From Oscillospiraceae bacterium (GTDB lineage Bacteria > Bacillota_A > Clostridia > Oscillospirales > Ruminococcaceae): a stretch of 6,324 bases of DNA. Made by a program: the position numbers and the translations under genes. The notes below the pieces were generated by a model. It did no database searches, had not been told where the DNA came from, and saw only the letters and a program-made list of their open reading frames with translations. The DNA lies in contig JAFWUX010000105.1 of NCBI GenBank assembly GCA_017523995.1, forward strand, positions 1 through 6,324, read 5' to 3'. Shown piece by piece: positions 5,955 through 6,324 of the stretch. Numbering within the stretch: the first letter of the stretch is position 1; every line of letters begins with the position of its first letter.

Positions 5955-6324
5955 GGGGCGCGAATGCGAGGGGAAGAACCATAGAGAGAGGGAAGTCCTC
6001 GCTGAAGCTCGGGTCTCCCCTCTCCCTAAGGTTCTCCCCCTCGCGCTCCCTCTTTCCTTATCCTCTCCTCTCTGGGGGCGTGAGCCACTCAATTGATATA
6101 AGCCGCATGATGGAATAAAAGCCGCTTGTTTGATTCTTGCCCAATATGTCGTTGTGCTAAGATTTAACTCAAGCCAAACGAGAGGCTTACGCCTCAAGGG
6201 GGTCAAGGAATCAGGAAAAGGGAGCGCGAGGGAAAAACCTAAAGGGGATAGGGGGAATGTGAGCTCGCGAACCTTCCCCCTGTCCTCTTTGGGTTGTTCC
6301 CTCGCATTCGCGCCCCGCGCCCAG
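5947..6324. repeat. Composite palindromic element with two ~80-nt hairpins
   Basis: The left unit (5966-6044) pairs GCGAGGGGAAGAACC with GGTTCTCCCCCTCGC (14 of 15) and continues into a purine/pyrimidine inner stem with a 19-nt loop. The right unit (6226-6305) pairs GCGAGGGAAAAACC with GGTTGTTCCCTCGC (13 of 14). Its 17-position inner stem, 6241-6257 with 6274-6290, pairs throughout as RNA with two G-U pairs and has a 16-nt loop. The units are inverted relative to each other: the 26 bases from 5947 recur exactly as the reverse complement ending at 6324, and the inner flanks (6045-6057, 6214-6225) also match inversely. The 181-bp centre has a hairpin, GAGGC-TTAC-GCCTC (6182-6195), and no credible gene. 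The right edge is cut by the window. A non-coding mobile or dispersed repeat is likely. Confidence 0.75.

Noticed and set aside
5863..6206. Short open frames on both strands over the right-hand repeats (5863-6096 + and 5919-6206 -)
   Set aside because: They are translations of low-complexity palindromic DNA (Pro/Leu/Ser- and Arg/Ser-rich) with no motif or ribosome binding site.
5850..6324. CRISPR-like array
   Set aside because: Only two direct copies are present, spacing is irregular relative to the palindromes, there are no uniform spacers and no cas genes.

Overview
The window most likely comes from a moderately GC-rich member of the Clostridia, probably a gut Ruminococcaceae/Oscillospiraceae-type bacterium. 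This is inferred from the clostridial-type pyruvate, phosphate dikinase, purine-rich Shine-Dalgarno sites, a cytoplasmic GH51 arabinofuranosidase, a small clostridial-type cysteine-rich protein and GC-rich palindromic repeats between genes. The exact species cannot be read from the sequence.

Layout from left to right: (1) the last 32 codons of an unidentified + strand gene (2-100) run directly into a perfect 13-bp hairpin (102-134). This hairpin can terminate both that gene and the convergent ppdK. (2) ppdK (260-2881, - strand) encodes a full-length 873-aa PPDK with a clear promoter at 2962-2991. (3) An AT-rich divergent promoter region separates it from rnhA (3149-3619, + strand), which encodes RNase HI with all catalytic residues. 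(4) The 312-bp stretch 3620-3931 has no gene. It holds a row of hairpins, a likely terminator for rnhA and a 142-bp imperfect palindrome resembling a MITE. (5) A two-gene - strand operon follows: abfA (4180-5649, GH51 alpha-L-arabinofuranosidase) and, overlapping it by ATGA, an 83-aa eight-cysteine protein of the DUF6171 type (3932-4183). Its promoter (5715-5743) overlaps a possible operator. (6) About 500 bp at the right end (5821-6324) has no convincing gene. It holds a 42-bp direct repeat and a composite palindrome made of two ~80-nt hairpins in inverted orientation, cut by the window edge.

The genes do not form one pathway. PPDK links the PEP and pyruvate pools using PPi or ATP, RNase HI handles RNA-DNA hybrids, and AbfA releases arabinose from imported plant oligosaccharides. 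I found no clear new defence or biosynthetic system. The least explained items are the two palindromic elements, the tight coupling of the DUF6171-type gene to abfA, and a possible alternative RNA fold at the ppdK start.
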